A stretch of DNA of 64,000 nucleotides from an uncultured Rhodospirillales bacterium (GCA_903822185.1 CAIJOA010000011.1:124001-188000); one strand, 5' to 3'; shown: positions 19,511-30,067, numbered from the stretch's first letter. The notes: generated by a model from the letters alone, not told the origin. Made by a program: numbers and translations.

Positions 19511-20287
19511 TTAGACGTTCGACTCTTGGTGCCAGACCAGGAGTCGATGACGCACGATCTCCATGAATTTGACGACCAGCGACCCGACGATGGCGATGGC
19601 GACGATGCCGGAGAACACACCCGGTGAATCGGCGAAACGCATCGAGGTCATCATCGTGCCGCCCAACCCCTCGCCGCCCATCGTCATCTCGCAGATGATG
19701 ACGACGATCAGCGACACAGGCAGCGCGATCTGCAGGCCGGTAAAGACTTCCGGCATCGAGGCCGGCAGGATGATCTGCCACAGCATCTGACGGCGGGTGC
19801 AGCCGAGGCTTTCCGCCGACCAGAGCATGAATTTATCGACGTTTTCGGTCGCCGCCCAGGTCGCGACAATGACCGGGAACACCGCCGAGAACGCGACCAT
19901 GGCGATCTTCGACCAATCGAACACGCCGAACCACAGAATGAAGATCGGCAGGAAGGCGATCTTCGGCAACGGATTGCCGATCGACACGATGGGATCGAAG
20001 AACCAGCGCACGGCACGGAAGCGCGCGATCGTGACGCCGATGATGATGCCGGCAACGGCCGCCATCGAGAACCCGGCAAGTGTCCGCAGCAAGGTAAGTC
20101 CGAGCCCGGTCAGGATCTCGCCCGAGATGACGTCGTCCCACAAGCGGATGAGAACCGACGACAGCGAGGGCAGCAGGAAGTCGGACACAAAATGCATCCG
20201 CGCGCCCCATTCCCACGCAACCGCCAGAACGACGATGGAGGAAGAGCGCAGAAAGCGCCGCTTCCAAAGCGAGTTTACTCTCTCCAT
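19511..20287 (-). CDS. ABC transporter permease (NitT/TauT/SsuC family)
   Basis: BPD TM domain; EAA-like motif AESLGCTRRQMLWQIILPASMPEVFTGLQIAL. Confidence 0.88.
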   Translation of the reverse strand: MERVNSLWKRRFLRSSSIVVLAVAWEWGARMHFVSDFLLPSLSSVLIRLWDDVISGEILTGLGLTLLRTLAGFSMAAVAGIIIGVTIARFRAVRWFFDPIVSIGNPLPKIAFLPIFILWFGVFDWSKIAMVAFSAVFPVIVATWAATENVDKFMLWSAESLGCTRRQMLWQIILPASMPEVFTGLQIALPVSLIVVIICEMTMGGEGLGGTMMTSMRFADSPGVFSGIVAIAIVGSLVVKFMEIVRHRLLVWHQESNV

Positions 20288-21021
20288 AGCAGCGTCCGTC
20301 GCATGAAAAACAGATAAGCCCGGTCGGCAAAGAAGCCCAAGGCGGAGACGGTGACGACAACGGCGAACATCGCGTCATAAACGCCACCTTCGCCGAGGAA
20401 CGAGATCAGGTAACCAAGCCCGCGCTGACCGACCAGCAATTCGGATGCGACCAGCACGATGAAAGAGATCGCGACCGCGTTGCGAATACCGGCAAGGATT
20501 TCCGGTAGCGCCGCAGGCAGAACAACTTCCCAAAGAAGCTCGCGATCGGTCGCACCGCAGGCACGCGCCGACCAGATCAGCGTCTGATCGACACCGCGCG
20601 CGCCGTTATAGGCGCTGAGGATGACGGGCAGCAGGCAGCTGAGGCTGATCGAGGCGATCTTCGAACCGGCGCCAAGGCCCAGCCACAAGATCATCACCGG
20701 GATCAACGCTGATTTCGGCATCGGATAGAGCGCCTTGACCAACGGGCTGGCGATATCGTCGATCGTTTGCGACCGGGCCATCAGCACGCCCAGCAGAACG
20801 CCGATGATGATCGCGCTGCCGAGACCGAAGAACCAATTGATGAAGGACGAGACGCCGTTGATCCAGAGATCGCCATCCATGAGAAGGCTCCACCACGCCC
20901 TGCCGACCGCGCTCAGCGGCGGCAATTCACTGGGATCAACCCAATGAAGACGCGGCCCGATTTCCCACAGGATCGCCAGCAGCAACAGCGGCAGATACCG
21001 GGTGAAGACGTTATTCGGCAT
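20275..21021 (-). CDS. ABC transporter permease (NitT/TauT/SsuC family)
   Basis: EAA-like motif ARACGATDRELLWEVVLPAALPEILAGIRNAV. Confidence 0.88.
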   Translation of the reverse strand: MPNNVFTRYLPLLLLAILWEIGPRLHWVDPSELPPLSAVGRAWWSLLMDGDLWINGVSSFINWFFGLGSAIIIGVLLGVLMARSQTIDDIASPLVKALYPMPKSALIPVMILWLGLGAGSKIASISLSCLLPVILSAYNGARGVDQTLIWSARACGATDRELLWEVVLPAALPEILAGIRNAVAISFIVLVASELLVGQRGLGYLISFLGEGGVYDAMFAVVVTVSALGFFADRAYLFFMRRTLLWRE

Positions 21022-21023
21022 TA

Positions 21024-21887
21024 TCAGTGCGCTTCCTGAGCGCGGATCGCCTCGTCACGCACGAGGTTCCAGAGGTAATCCACCTTCTCGGTGAACTCGG
21101 GCGTGTTGATGTAGTCGGCGCGCGAGATGCCGTTGGACGGCTTGGTATCGACGATCTCTTTGATCCGTCCGGGGCGCGAGGTCATGACAGCCACGCGGTC
21201 GGCGAGATAGACCGCTTCGCGCACGTCATGGGTAACGAAGACGCAGGTCTTGGGCGTGCGGCGCATGATCGCCAGCAGTTCTTCATGCATCAGCGTGCGG
21301 GTCTGCGCGTCGAGCGCACCGAACGGTTCGTCCATCAGCAAGGTCACGGGATCGATCGCCAGCGTGCGCGCAATCGCGACACGCTGCTTCATGCCGCCGG
21401 ACAGTTGCGAGGGGTAGCTGTCTTCGAAGCCTTTGAGATGGACGAGTTCGATCAGTTCCTGGGCGCGCTGCTCGCGTTCGGCTTTCGGCTTGCGCTGCTT
21501 CTCAAGACCGTAAAGAACGTTCTGCTTCACCGTTTTCCACGGGAACAACGAATAGTTCTGGAACACGATGCCGCGGTCTGGGCCGGGTGCGGTAACGGCC
21601 TTGCCACCCACCGTGATGGTGCCGCTTTCGATCGGCATGAACCCACCCAGCAAATAAAGCAGCGTGCTCTTGCCACAGCCAGACGGCCCCAGCAGCGCGA
21701 CGAATTCACGTTCTTTTACTTCGAGTGAGACGCCATCGAGAGCAAGCACCGGACGCCCGCGTTGCGGACGATATGTATGGGTGACTTGCCCGAAAACGAT
21801 ACCATTCCCCGTCATGCTTCCCGCCCCGAAAATCGTCTCATTCATTATGCAACGCCGCCGCTTAGCGGTTTCGTCGGTGAAAGACAA
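21024..21887 (-). CDS. ABC transporter ATP-binding protein (NitT/TauT/SsuB family)
   Basis: GPSGCGKST, LSGGMKQRVAIARTLA, LLMDEPFGALD. Confidence 0.93.
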   Translation of the reverse strand: MSFTDETAKRRRCIMNETIFGAGSMTGNGIVFGQVTHTYRPQRGRPVLALDGVSLEVKEREFVALLGPSGCGKSTLLYLLGGFMPIESGTITVGGKAVTAPGPDRGIVFQNYSLFPWKTVKQNVLYGLEKQRKPKAEREQRAQELIELVHLKGFEDSYPSQLSGGMKQRVAIARTLAIDPVTLLMDEPFGALDAQTRTLMHEELLAIMRRTPKTCVFVTHDVREAVYLADRVAVMTSRPGRIKEIVDTKPSNGISRADYINTPEFTEKVDYLWNLVRDEAIRAQEAH

Positions 21888-22078
21888 ACCCGCGCCCTGC
21901 GCGACATCGATGTCGAATTAAAGGCCCGCTTCCCTCTGGGTCTTTGTCGTCTTCTTTCCCCGACGCCTGGGTTTCAGCCCGCGTGAGGTGCCCGATACTA
22001 CTCATTTTTGCCAAAGAGCCAATCGGCAAAATGGGATTTCCGACGTTTCCTGCGTGGGCAGGCCGGCCTGACAGATTA

Positions 22079-22123
22079 CAAAAATTCCACCTCCCCTGCC
22101 CGTCGCACCAAGACGGACCGGGG
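22079..22123 (-). terminator. candidate rho-independent terminator downstream of the solute-binding protein genes
   Basis: Minus strand CCCCGGTCCGTCTTGGTGCGACGGGCAGGGG hairpin followed by ATTTTTG. Confidence 0.45.
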
Positions 22124-22139
22124 ACAATGGAATAGGGTG

Positions 22140-23147
22140 TTATTTCATCCTGGCGGCGGCCTCATCGACGATCGTCAGGTCCGAATATTTCTTGATGTCG
22201 ATATCCATCTTCAGAAGACCAAGTTTCTTCTGGGCATCGATGTTGTTCTGCATCGCGACGAGGTCGGGGCGCGAATCGGGCGTGTGATAATCGTCGCCTT
22301 TGGTGAAGAGCCAATCCTCGAACGCAGATACCGGCTGTTTGGTGAAATCGGCGATCAGCTTGAGCGCGGCTGGCCGGTTGGCGGGATCGAGAATCCAGTT
22401 CATCGCGCGATGGGTATCCTCGAAATAATCGACCAGCGCCGCTCGGTTCTTGCTGAGATAGGGCGTGCGGCCGGCGATGATCGTCAATTCCGACTGACCG
22501 CCCATCGCTTCCTTCATCGTGAAGAGCACGCGCACCGTGCCCTCTTTGATCGGCTTCACCGAGAATGGAGTCGTCAGAAAGCCCATATCGACTTTGTCGG
22601 CCATCAGTGCCGGAAGAATATTCGGAAACTCGGTTTCGACCACGGTGTAGTCGCGCTTATCGTCGAGACCGTGATTCTTCAGCATATAGCGCATGCCGAG
22701 ATCCATCGCCCCGCCGATGCTGTTGTCGGCGATCACCTTGCCCTTCAGATCCTCGACCTTCTTGATCGGACTGTTCGGCATCACCGAGAATTGCCGGGTG
22801 TAATAATCCTGATAGCCATCACGTGTTGCAACACCGATCAGCCGCAGATCATCCATATGCGCGTTCTGAATCGCCAAGGCGAAAGCCGACGGCGCGAAGT
22901 ACGCCAACGAGATATCGCCGGTCGCAAGCTCGGTCGTCTGCGGTCCGCTGCCGGGGGAACGGATCGGTTCGAGGATGTAGCTTTTACCGAAATGAATCAG
23001 CACGTCCTTCAGCTGCATAAGAACAGGAAACAACTGGCCCGGCACCGCAGCCCAAGCGGCGCGGATCACCACCGGTTCGGCGCGGCTCATGGTCGTGCTG
23101 GACAGGATCAGGCCGCCGACAAGAGTCAGCGCAGGAAGAAGACGCAT
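22140..23147 (-). CDS. ABC transporter substrate-binding protein (NMT1/TauA-like)
   Basis: Signal peptide; SBP fold; paralog of the next ORF; start trimmed to MRLLPAL. Confidence 0.85.
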   Translation of the reverse strand: MRLLPALTLVGGLILSSTTMSRAEPVVIRAAWAAVPGQLFPVLMQLKDVLIHFGKSYILEPIRSPGSGPQTTELATGDISLAYFAPSAFALAIQNAHMDDLRLIGVATRDGYQDYYTRQFSVMPNSPIKKVEDLKGKVIADNSIGGAMDLGMRYMLKNHGLDDKRDYTVVETEFPNILPALMADKVDMGFLTTPFSVKPIKEGTVRVLFTMKEAMGGQSELTIIAGRTPYLSKNRAALVDYFEDTHRAMNWILDPANRPAALKLIADFTKQPVSAFEDWLFTKGDDYHTPDSRPDLVAMQNNIDAQKKLGLLKMDIDIKKYSDLTIVDEAAARMK

Positions 23148-23148
23148 G

Positions 23149-24177
23149 TCATTTCTCCGTGAAAGGATGCCGCTTTGCGGCTTCATCGATAAGCGATAAG
23201 TCAGAATGCGACTTCACATCGACCGCGGCCTTGAGAAACCCCAACTGTGTCACCGCATCGATATTGCTCTGCAGCGCAACGAGATTGGGACGGACGTCGG
23301 GGTCGTGGTTGCTGTCGTCCTTGGTGAAAAGCCAATCGGAGAAATTCCCGACCGGCTGTTTGGTGAAGTCACTGATGATCTTGATCGCCTCGTCGCGATG
23401 CGACGGCGTCGTGAACCAGCGAATTGCGGTTTGGAAATCCTCGTAGAAATCGACCAGCGCCGCGCGATGTGCGGCAATGAACGGCGCGCGCGCCGACATC
23501 ACCGTCATCTGGGTTTCGCCGTGCATTGCATCGCGGATCGTGAAGATGGTGCGATACCCACCATCACGCTCCGCCGCGCCGATCGACGGTTGCGACAGCG
23601 TCCCGAGATCGATCTTCTTATCCTGCAACGATGCGAGCATGTTGGGAAAGCCGATCTCGACGAGATGATAGTCGCGTTTATCTTCAAAGCCGTGATCATG
23701 CAGCGCGCGGACCATCGCGAAGTAAGCCGCGCCGCCGATCGCGTTGGTCGCGACGATTTTGCCTTTAAGGTCGTCGATCGTTCGGATGGGGCTGGAAGCG
23801 AGCACCACATAGGGGCTGCTCTGATAACCCGCGACGCCATCCTTGTGACCGTCGGCAATGACGCGCAGATCGTCCATGCGCGCATTCAGAATGGCGAGGC
23901 CGAACGAGGAATAGCCGAGCGTCGCGATATCCAGTTCGCCGGACGCCAGCCCTTCGATCTCCGGCGCGCTGCCGCGAAAGCGGATCGCATCGACCGTGTA
24001 GCTTTTGCCGTAATGTTTGAGGATGTCGGGCTTGGCGAAGGCGACCGGCAACAAATGGGTCGGGATTTCGGTCCAGGCCACACGAAGTTTCAGCGGCTCG
24101 TCGGCACGCGCAAAACCGCATGGTGACAAGACGGCGAGCCCCATGAGCAGCGCCGGCAGGAACTGGCGCAAGCCCAT
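23149..24177 (-). CDS. ABC transporter substrate-binding protein (NMT1/TauA-like), tandem paralog
   Basis: Signal peptide; shared blocks (HYGKSYT, ISDFTKQPV, DWLFTKDD); start trimmed to MGLRQFL. Confidence 0.85.
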   Translation of the reverse strand: MGLRQFLPALLMGLAVLSPCGFARADEPLKLRVAWTEIPTHLLPVAFAKPDILKHYGKSYTVDAIRFRGSAPEIEGLASGELDIATLGYSSFGLAILNARMDDLRVIADGHKDGVAGYQSSPYVVLASSPIRTIDDLKGKIVATNAIGGAAYFAMVRALHDHGFEDKRDYHLVEIGFPNMLASLQDKKIDLGTLSQPSIGAAERDGGYRTIFTIRDAMHGETQMTVMSARAPFIAAHRAALVDFYEDFQTAIRWFTTPSHRDEAIKIISDFTKQPVGNFSDWLFTKDDSNHDPDVRPNLVALQSNIDAVTQLGFLKAAVDVKSHSDLSLIDEAAKRHPFTEK

Positions 24178-24317
24178 TGTCCTCCCTTCCCTTATTTGTT
24201 GCTGTATGATCCCCACGCGGCCCCTGCTTTGTCAACGCCATGCGGCGCCAAGCCGACTGGACAAGCCGGACGAGGCCGGTCACGATCCGCCGCTTTTTTG
24301 TGTCTGAGAGGTTAGTA

Positions 24318-25406
24318 GTGGTTGCGCCCGATTTGACGGTGGTCGTTCCGGCCTTCAACGAGCGCGAGAATGTCGCCCCGCTTTTGGAAAAACTTTCAGC
24401 CGTGCTGGCTGGAATCGCCTGGGAAGTCATTTTCGTTGACGACGATTCGCCGGATGGTACCGCCGACGCGGTGCGTGCCGCGGCCCGCCAGGACGCGCGC
24501 GTCCGCGTCGTCCAGCGCCTTGGGCGGCGCGGTCTGTCGAGCGCCTGCATCGAAGGGATTCTTGCCTCGGCGGCGCCCTATGTCGCGGTGATGGATGCCG
24601 ACCTGCAGCATGAAGAAAGCATCCTGCCGGCAATGCTGAGCGCGTTGCGTGACGAGCATTACGATTTGGTCGTCGGCAGCCGTTACGTGCCGGGCGGCGG
24701 CGTCGGTGATTGGGACGAAGGCCGGCAACGCGTCAGCGCTTTTGCCACTCGCCTCTCGCGACTCGTTACCAAGACCGAGATCGCCGATCCGATGAGCGGC
24801 TTCTTCATGTTCCAGCGCCCGGTCTTCGCCGGCGCGATGCGCAAGCTGTCGGCGCAGGGCTTCAAGATCCTGCTCGATTTGTTGGCCTCGGCGCCGGGCC
24901 CGTTGAAGATCAAGGAAATCCCGTTCCAGTTCCGCCAGCGTCAGCACGGCGAAAGCAAGCTCGATACGCTGGTCGCGTGGGAGTTCGCGATGTTGCTGGC
25001 AGACAAGCTGATCGGCCATATCGTGCCGGTGCGCTTTGCGCTGTTCGCGCTGATCGGCGGGCTGGGTGTCTTCGTCCATATGTCGATCCTGTGGACCAGC
25101 CTCGCCATTTTCGTCCTGCCCTTTGTCACGGCGCAGACGGTCGCGACGGTCGTGACGATGACCTTCAACTTCTTCCTCAACAACCTCTTCACCTACGCCG
25201 ACCGCCGCCTTAAAGGCTGGCGCGCGTTGCGCGGGTTGCTGTCGTTCTATGTGATCTGCAGTTTGGGCGCTGTCGCGAATATCGGCATCGCGGCTTATCT
25301 GTTCGCGCAACAGGAAGTCTGGTGGGTCGCCGGCGTCGCCGGGATCATCGTCGGATCGGTCTGGAACTACGCGGTTTCTTCCATCTTTACGTGGAAGAGG
25401 AAGTAG
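24318..25406 (+). CDS. glycosyltransferase family 2 (dolichol-phosphate mannosyltransferase-like) fused to GtrA-like domain
   Basis: TVVVPAFNERENV, FVDDDSPDGT, DADLQHEE; four-TM GtrA-like C-terminus. Confidence 0.9.
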   Translation: MVAPDLTVVVPAFNERENVAPLLEKLSAVLAGIAWEVIFVDDDSPDGTADAVRAAARQDARVRVVQRLGRRGLSSACIEGILASAAPYVAVMDADLQHEESILPAMLSALRDEHYDLVVGSRYVPGGGVGDWDEGRQRVSAFATRLSRLVTKTEIADPMSGFFMFQRPVFAGAMRKLSAQGFKILLDLLASAPGPLKIKEIPFQFRQRQHGESKLDTLVAWEFAMLLADKLIGHIVPVRFALFALIGGLGVFVHMSILWTSLAIFVLPFVTAQTVATVVTMTFNFFLNNLFTYADRRLKGWRALRGLLSFYVICSLGAVANIGIAAYLFAQQEVWWVAGVAGIIVGSVWNYAVSSIFTWKRK

Positions 25407-25419
25407 GCGGAAGCGCCGC

Positions 25420-25791
25420 TTATTGGCGGCGGCGCGCCCGCAGCACGTAGTGGTCGCCGGCGAAACGTTCGAAAATTTCGTCGATCGTCGGATGCTTCAC
25501 CGCGCCGTTCTCGCCGTCGGCGACGAGATTCTGCTCCGAGACATAGGCCTCGTACGGCCCGCCCTGGGCGTTCTGGGCCAGCAGATGATAGAACGGCTGA
25601 TCCTTCGACGGCCGGCGTTCGGCCGGGATCGACTGGTACCATTCTTCGGAATTATTGAAGACCGGATCGACGTCGAAGATGACGCCGCGGAACGAGTACA
25701 GCCGGTGGCGGACAATCTGCCCGACCGAGAACTTACCTGTCCGAAAAACACGCGGCGTGGGCGTGACCGAGCCGCCAATGTTGTATGTCAT
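25420..25791 (-). CDS. hspQ: HspQ/YccV-like hemimethylated-DNA-binding family protein
   Basis: FSVGQIVRHRLYSFRGVIFDVDP, QPFYHLL, YVSEQNL. Confidence 0.85.
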   Translation of the reverse strand: MTYNIGGSVTPTPRVFRTGKFSVGQIVRHRLYSFRGVIFDVDPVFNNSEEWYQSIPAERRPSKDQPFYHLLAQNAQGGPYEAYVSEQNLVADGENGAVKHPTIDEIFERFAGDHYVLRARRRQ

Positions 25792-26042
25792 GGAACTATA
25801 ATAGGTTATTCCGCGCTCGCCTCAAGGGGCGCATTCCAAGCCTGAAAACGTTTCGCCGCCGAACGGTATTCCATTCGGCGGCGATCGCTTTTGTTTGTCG
25901 TCCTTCTTCCCTGAACTTTTGGGCCGCCTTTGCTCGCGCTTGGAGGGCTGCAAGTACCTCTACAATGGCACGGAGCGGGCCAAGCCTAAGATATCAAACA
26001 CTTAGCCCAAGACGAAAAGACGGTTGGAAACTTTACCGACGG

Positions 26043-26351
26043 TCAGCGCTTCTCGAGATATTTGCGTGCAAGGCGAAGCAGTTCGAGATCGCAGGTCTGT
26101 TTGGCGATTTCCTCGAGGTCTTCGAAATAGTTCTTCAGCATCAGCGGCGTCAGCCGGCCGATCAGCCAACCGATGAACTGCTCGGGCGTCTTTACCCAAA
26201 CCGGCAGCGGATCGAGGCCATGGCCGTAGGGCAGCGCGACGCGCAGGATGCGCCAGCGACGGCGGCGAAGCTGCTCGTCAATCGGATCGAGATCGGGCTC
26301 CAGCGTCCAACCGGGACGGCTTTGAACCTTCGTCGTGTTACGTTCCGCCAT
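26043..26351 (-). CDS. conserved hypothetical protein
   Basis: 102-aa ORF with coding-like composition, downstream of dnaE on the same strand. Confidence 0.55.
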   Translation of the reverse strand: MAERNTTKVQSRPGWTLEPDLDPIDEQLRRRRWRILRVALPYGHGLDPLPVWVKTPEQFIGWLIGRLTPLMLKNYFEDLEEIAKQTCDLELLRLARKYLEKR

Positions 26352-26590
26352 CGTCTTCAGCCCCCTGAACAGAGCGCACCGTGCGCCACTGCCACCTTAC
26401 GAACTTGGTTACTGCGAATTAACGATGAATATAGAAGTTCCTAAATTGGACGCAATAACAATCTATGGTTAACGCCTAGTATTACAGCAATGGAAACAAG
26501 AACAGTTGTTAGATTCCGCGAATAGATCAAGAAAATCGTTCAGTTTCTTTACTTGGGAAACATCTCGATCGTAAAGCACGCGGACGGTGG

Positions 26591-29500
26591 TCAAATCTCC
26601 TGTACGGATAGCACCCCCGGCAATGCCTGCACCGACGCCAGGACGTTCGGACTGATACGGAATCCGCCCGGCAGCGCGATCTCGACCTCGCGTTGCGGCA
26701 GGGGCACCACCACGCTGACACGCCCCTTCCCGCCCGCACCGGCCTGCAGCAGCGTCTTAAATGGACCCAGCGCCGCCGCCTCGCCTAGCACGACTTTCAG
26801 GCCCGCCGCCGCTTGAGCAACGATCTGATCGATCGGCTCGATACGTTGGGCGGTGATGCGCAGCGACTCATCGTCGGCACGAATATCGGCGGTCACGAGC
26901 AACGGCTTGCCGCTCTCCAGCAACTGCCGCGCCTGCCCCAGCACTTCCGAGAACAACGTCACCTCGAACGTGCCGCTGGCATCCGACATCTGCACGAAGG
27001 CAAAACGCCGGCCCTCGGCCGAGGCACGTTCCTTCTTGCCGATGACGATGCCGGCGATGCGGAACCGCGTCGATCCGCCCGCCGCAAGCCGGTTGGGGAG
27101 ATCGGCGTAGCGAACCACCCCGACGCGCGCGAGGCTCTTGGCGTAAGCGTCGAGCGGATGGCTCGACAGATAAAAGCCCAGCGCGGCGAATTCCTGCTGC
27201 AGCCGTTCGACCGATGGCCAGTCCTGTTGTGCCGGCAACGCGATCTTGCGCTGCGTCTGCTCGGCGCCACCGAAGAGATTAACCTGATTGCTGGACCGTT
27301 CCTCGGCGGCGGCGCTGGCATGGCGCAGCAGCGTCTCGGTCGCAGCAAAGGTCTGGGCGCGGTTGGCGTTGAGGCAATCGAACCCACCGGAACGCACGAG
27401 GCTTTCGAACTGCCGCTTGTTGAAACTTTTAACGTCGAGCCGGCGCGCGAAATCGAACAGGTCTTTGAACGGGCCATTGGCGCGGCGCTCGTTGATCACT
27501 TGCTGCATCGCCGCCGCACCGACGCCTTTGACCGCCGCGAGGGCGTAGCGAATTGCCGGCCCCGCCGGCGTCTGCTCGACCGCGAATTCGACTTCGGATT
27601 TGTTCATGTCCGGCGGCAGCACCTTGATGCCGAGGCGGTCGCATTCCTGGCGGAAGAGATTGAGCTTGTCGGTATTGCCGATATCGAGGCTCATCGATGC
27701 GGCGAGGAATTCGACCGGGTAGTTCGCCTTGAGATAAGCCGTCTGATACGACACCAGTGCGTAAGCAGCGGCATGCGACTTGTTAAAACCGTAGCCGGCG
27801 AACTTCGCCACGAGATCGAAGATGTGATCGGCAAGATCCGGATCGACGCCGCGCCCGACCGCGCCATCGACGAAGGTCTTCCGCTGCGCGTCCATCTCGG
27901 CCTTGATCTTCTTGCCCATGGCGCGACGCAGAAGATCGGCGCCGCCGAGCGAATAGCCCGATAGCTGCTTGGCGATCTCCATCACCTGTTCCTGGTAAAT
28001 GATGATGCCGTAGGTCTCTTCGAGGATCGGCTGCATCACCGGATGGAGGTAATCCGGCTTCTCGCGGCCATGTTTGATCGCGATATAGCTGGGGATGTTG
28101 TCCATCGGGCCGGGACGATAGAGCGCCACGACGGCGATGATGTCCTCGAACCGGTCAGGCCCGAGCTTCTTGAGCATGTCGCGCATGCCCGAACCTTCGA
28201 GCTGGAACACGCCGGCCGTATCGCCTTTGGCCATCAGCGCATAAGACGCTTTGTCGTCGAGCGGCAAGGTCGTCAGGTCGATCTCGACGCCGCGCGCGGC
28301 GATGAACTGCACCGCCTTCGCCAGCACGGTCAGCGTCTTCAAACCGAGGAAGTCGAACTTCACCAGCCCCGCCAGCTCGGCATATTTCATGCTGAACTCG
28401 GTCACCGGCATGTCGGAGCGCGGATCGCGATAGAGCGGCACCAATTCGTCCAAGGGCCGGTCGCCGATCACCACGCCCGCGGCGTGGGTCGAGGCGTGTC
28501 GATAAAGCCCTTCCAGCTTCAGCGACATAGCAATGAGACGCCCGACCGATTCATCCTCGTCGCGCATTTGCTGCAGCAAGGGTTCGCCGTCGATCGCCTG
28601 TTTCAGCGTGACCGGCGCTGCCGGGTTGTTCGGCACCAGCTTGCAGAGCCGATCGACCTGGCTGTAGGGCATTTGCAGCACGCGGCCGACGTCGCGCAAC
28701 ACCGCGCGCGCCTGCAGCTTTCCGAAGGTGATGATCTGCGCCACGCGGTCGCGGCCGTATTTTTCTTGGACGTGCCTGATGACTTCGTCGCGGCGGTCCT
28801 GGCAGAAATCGATGTCAAAGTCAGGCATCGAGACGCGTTCGGGATTGAGGAAACGTTCGAACAGCAAGCCGAACCGCAACGGATCGAGATCGGTGATGGT
28901 CAACGCCCAGGCGACGACCGAGCCCGCGCCCGAACCGCGGCCCGGCCCGACCGGAATGCCCTGCGCCTTCGACCATTGGATGAATTCGGCGACGATCAGG
29001 AAGTAACCGGCAAAGCCCATCTTGATGATGGTGCCGAGTTCGAATTCCAGCCGCTCGCGATAAGGCTTCGCCGCCGCCTCTGCATCGCCATCCGCGGGTG
29101 GCTGCATCGCCAGAATGAGATCGAGACGTTTTTGCAAACCATCGATGGCGCGCGTGCGCAGCTCGTCTTCTTCCTTGCGGCCGTCGGCGCTGGGAAAAGG
29201 CGGTAGGATCGGCTGACGGAATTCCGGCATGTAGGAACAGCGCCGCGCGATCACGAGCGTGTTGTCGCAAGCCTCGGGCAGATCGGCGAACAACATCCGC
29301 ATTTCGGCAGGCGACTTGAAATAATGCTCGGTCGTCAGGCGGCGGCGGTTGGGCGCGGTCTGTACCGTACCCTCGGCGATGCAGAGCAGCGCGTCGTGCG
29401 CCTCGTAATAGCTCTGGTCCGGAAAATAGCAGTCGTTGGTCGCGACCAGCGGCAGGTCGTACTTATAGGCCAGATCGATCAGGTCGCTTTCGATGCGGTC

Positions 29501-30067
29501 CTCGACATTCATGCCGTGGCGCATCAGCTCGATATAAAGACGCCCCGGAAAGAGGCCCATCAGCCGCTGCAGCATCGCCTCGGCCGCCGGCTTCTGGCTT
29601 TCGCCGAGCAACCGCCCCACCGCGCCCGACGCATTGGCGGTCAGCGCCAACAACCCTTCGGTGTTACCTTCCAGCGCATCGAGATCGATCTGCGGCGCGT
29701 CGCCGCCGTTGCTGTCGAGAAACGACTTACTGACCAGCTTCAGCAAATTGAGATAGCCGGCCTCGCTCTGCACCAGCAGCACCAGCGGATCGGGCGGCAA
29801 TGCCGGCCCGACACGCGCGGCGAGTCGCGCATTTTCACCGTCGATACGGCGCAGCGACAGCTCGCAACCGATGATCGGCTGAACCCCCGCATCAGCCGCC
29901 GCCATGGCGAATTCCAAAGCGCCGAAAAGATTGCCGGCATCGGTCATCGCCACGGCCGGCATGGCGTTTTTCTTCGCCAGTGCGATCAGCTCTTTGACCT
30001 TGATCGCCCCCGCCGACAGCGAATAGGCGGAATGGACGCGCAGATGAACAAAATCAGCATGAGACAT
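26591..30067 (-). CDS. dnaE: DNA polymerase III subunit alpha
   Basis: PHP domain FVHLRVHSAYSLSAGAI, GPGRGSGAGSVVAWAL, PDFDIDFCQDRRDEVI; start trimmed to MSHADF. Confidence 0.97.
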   Translation of the reverse strand: MSHADFVHLRVHSAYSLSAGAIKVKELIALAKKNAMPAVAMTDAGNLFGALEFAMAAADAGVQPIIGCELSLRRIDGENARLAARVGPALPPDPLVLLVQSEAGYLNLLKLVSKSFLDSNGGDAPQIDLDALEGNTEGLLALTANASGAVGRLLGESQKPAAEAMLQRLMGLFPGRLYIELMRHGMNVEDRIESDLIDLAYKYDLPLVATNDCYFPDQSYYEAHDALLCIAEGTVQTAPNRRRLTTEHYFKSPAEMRMLFADLPEACDNTLVIARRCSYMPEFRQPILPPFPSADGRKEEDELRTRAIDGLQKRLDLILAMQPPADGDAEAAAKPYRERLEFELGTIIKMGFAGYFLIVAEFIQWSKAQGIPVGPGRGSGAGSVVAWALTITDLDPLRFGLLFERFLNPERVSMPDFDIDFCQDRRDEVIRHVQEKYGRDRVAQIITFGKLQARAVLRDVGRVLQMPYSQVDRLCKLVPNNPAAPVTLKQAIDGEPLLQQMRDEDESVGRLIAMSLKLEGLYRHASTHAAGVVIGDRPLDELVPLYRDPRSDMPVTEFSMKYAELAGLVKFDFLGLKTLTVLAKAVQFIAARGVEIDLTTLPLDDKASYALMAKGDTAGVFQLEGSGMRDMLKKLGPDRFEDIIAVVALYRPGPMDNIPSYIAIKHGREKPDYLHPVMQPILEETYGIIIYQEQVMEIAKQLSGYSLGGADLLRRAMGKKIKAEMDAQRKTFVDGAVGRGVDPDLADHIFDLVAKFAGYGFNKSHAAAYALVSYQTAYLKANYPVEFLAASMSLDIGNTDKLNLFRQECDRLGIKVLPPDMNKSEVEFAVEQTPAGPAIRYALAAVKGVGAAAMQQVINERRANGPFKDLFDFARRLDVKSFNKRQFESLVRSGGFDCLNANRAQTFAATETLLRHASAAAEERSSNQVNLFGGAEQTQRKIALPAQQDWPSVERLQQEFAALGFYLSSHPLDAYAKSLARVGVVRYADLPNRLAAGGSTRFRIAGIVIGKKERASAEGRRFAFVQMSDASGTFEVTLFSEVLGQARQLLESGKPLLVTADIRADDESLRITAQRIEPIDQIVAQAAAGLKVVLGEAAALGPFKTLLQAGAGGKGRVSVVVPLPQREVEIALPGGFRISPNVLASVQALPGVLSVQEI

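Noticed and set aside
19498-19515. Hairpin TCTAAGA-CTGA-TCTTAGA between convergent genes as terminator
   Set aside because: Perfect 7-bp stem but no adjacent T-run on either strand and it overlaps the permease stop region; too weak to call.
21888-22139. Possible riboswitch (e.g. TPP) near the NMT1/THI5-like transporter genes
   Set aside because: No TPP riboswitch core motifs (CTGAGA, ACCTGATCTGGATAATACC) seen here or at 24178-24240; THI5-like SBPs also bind many other ligands.
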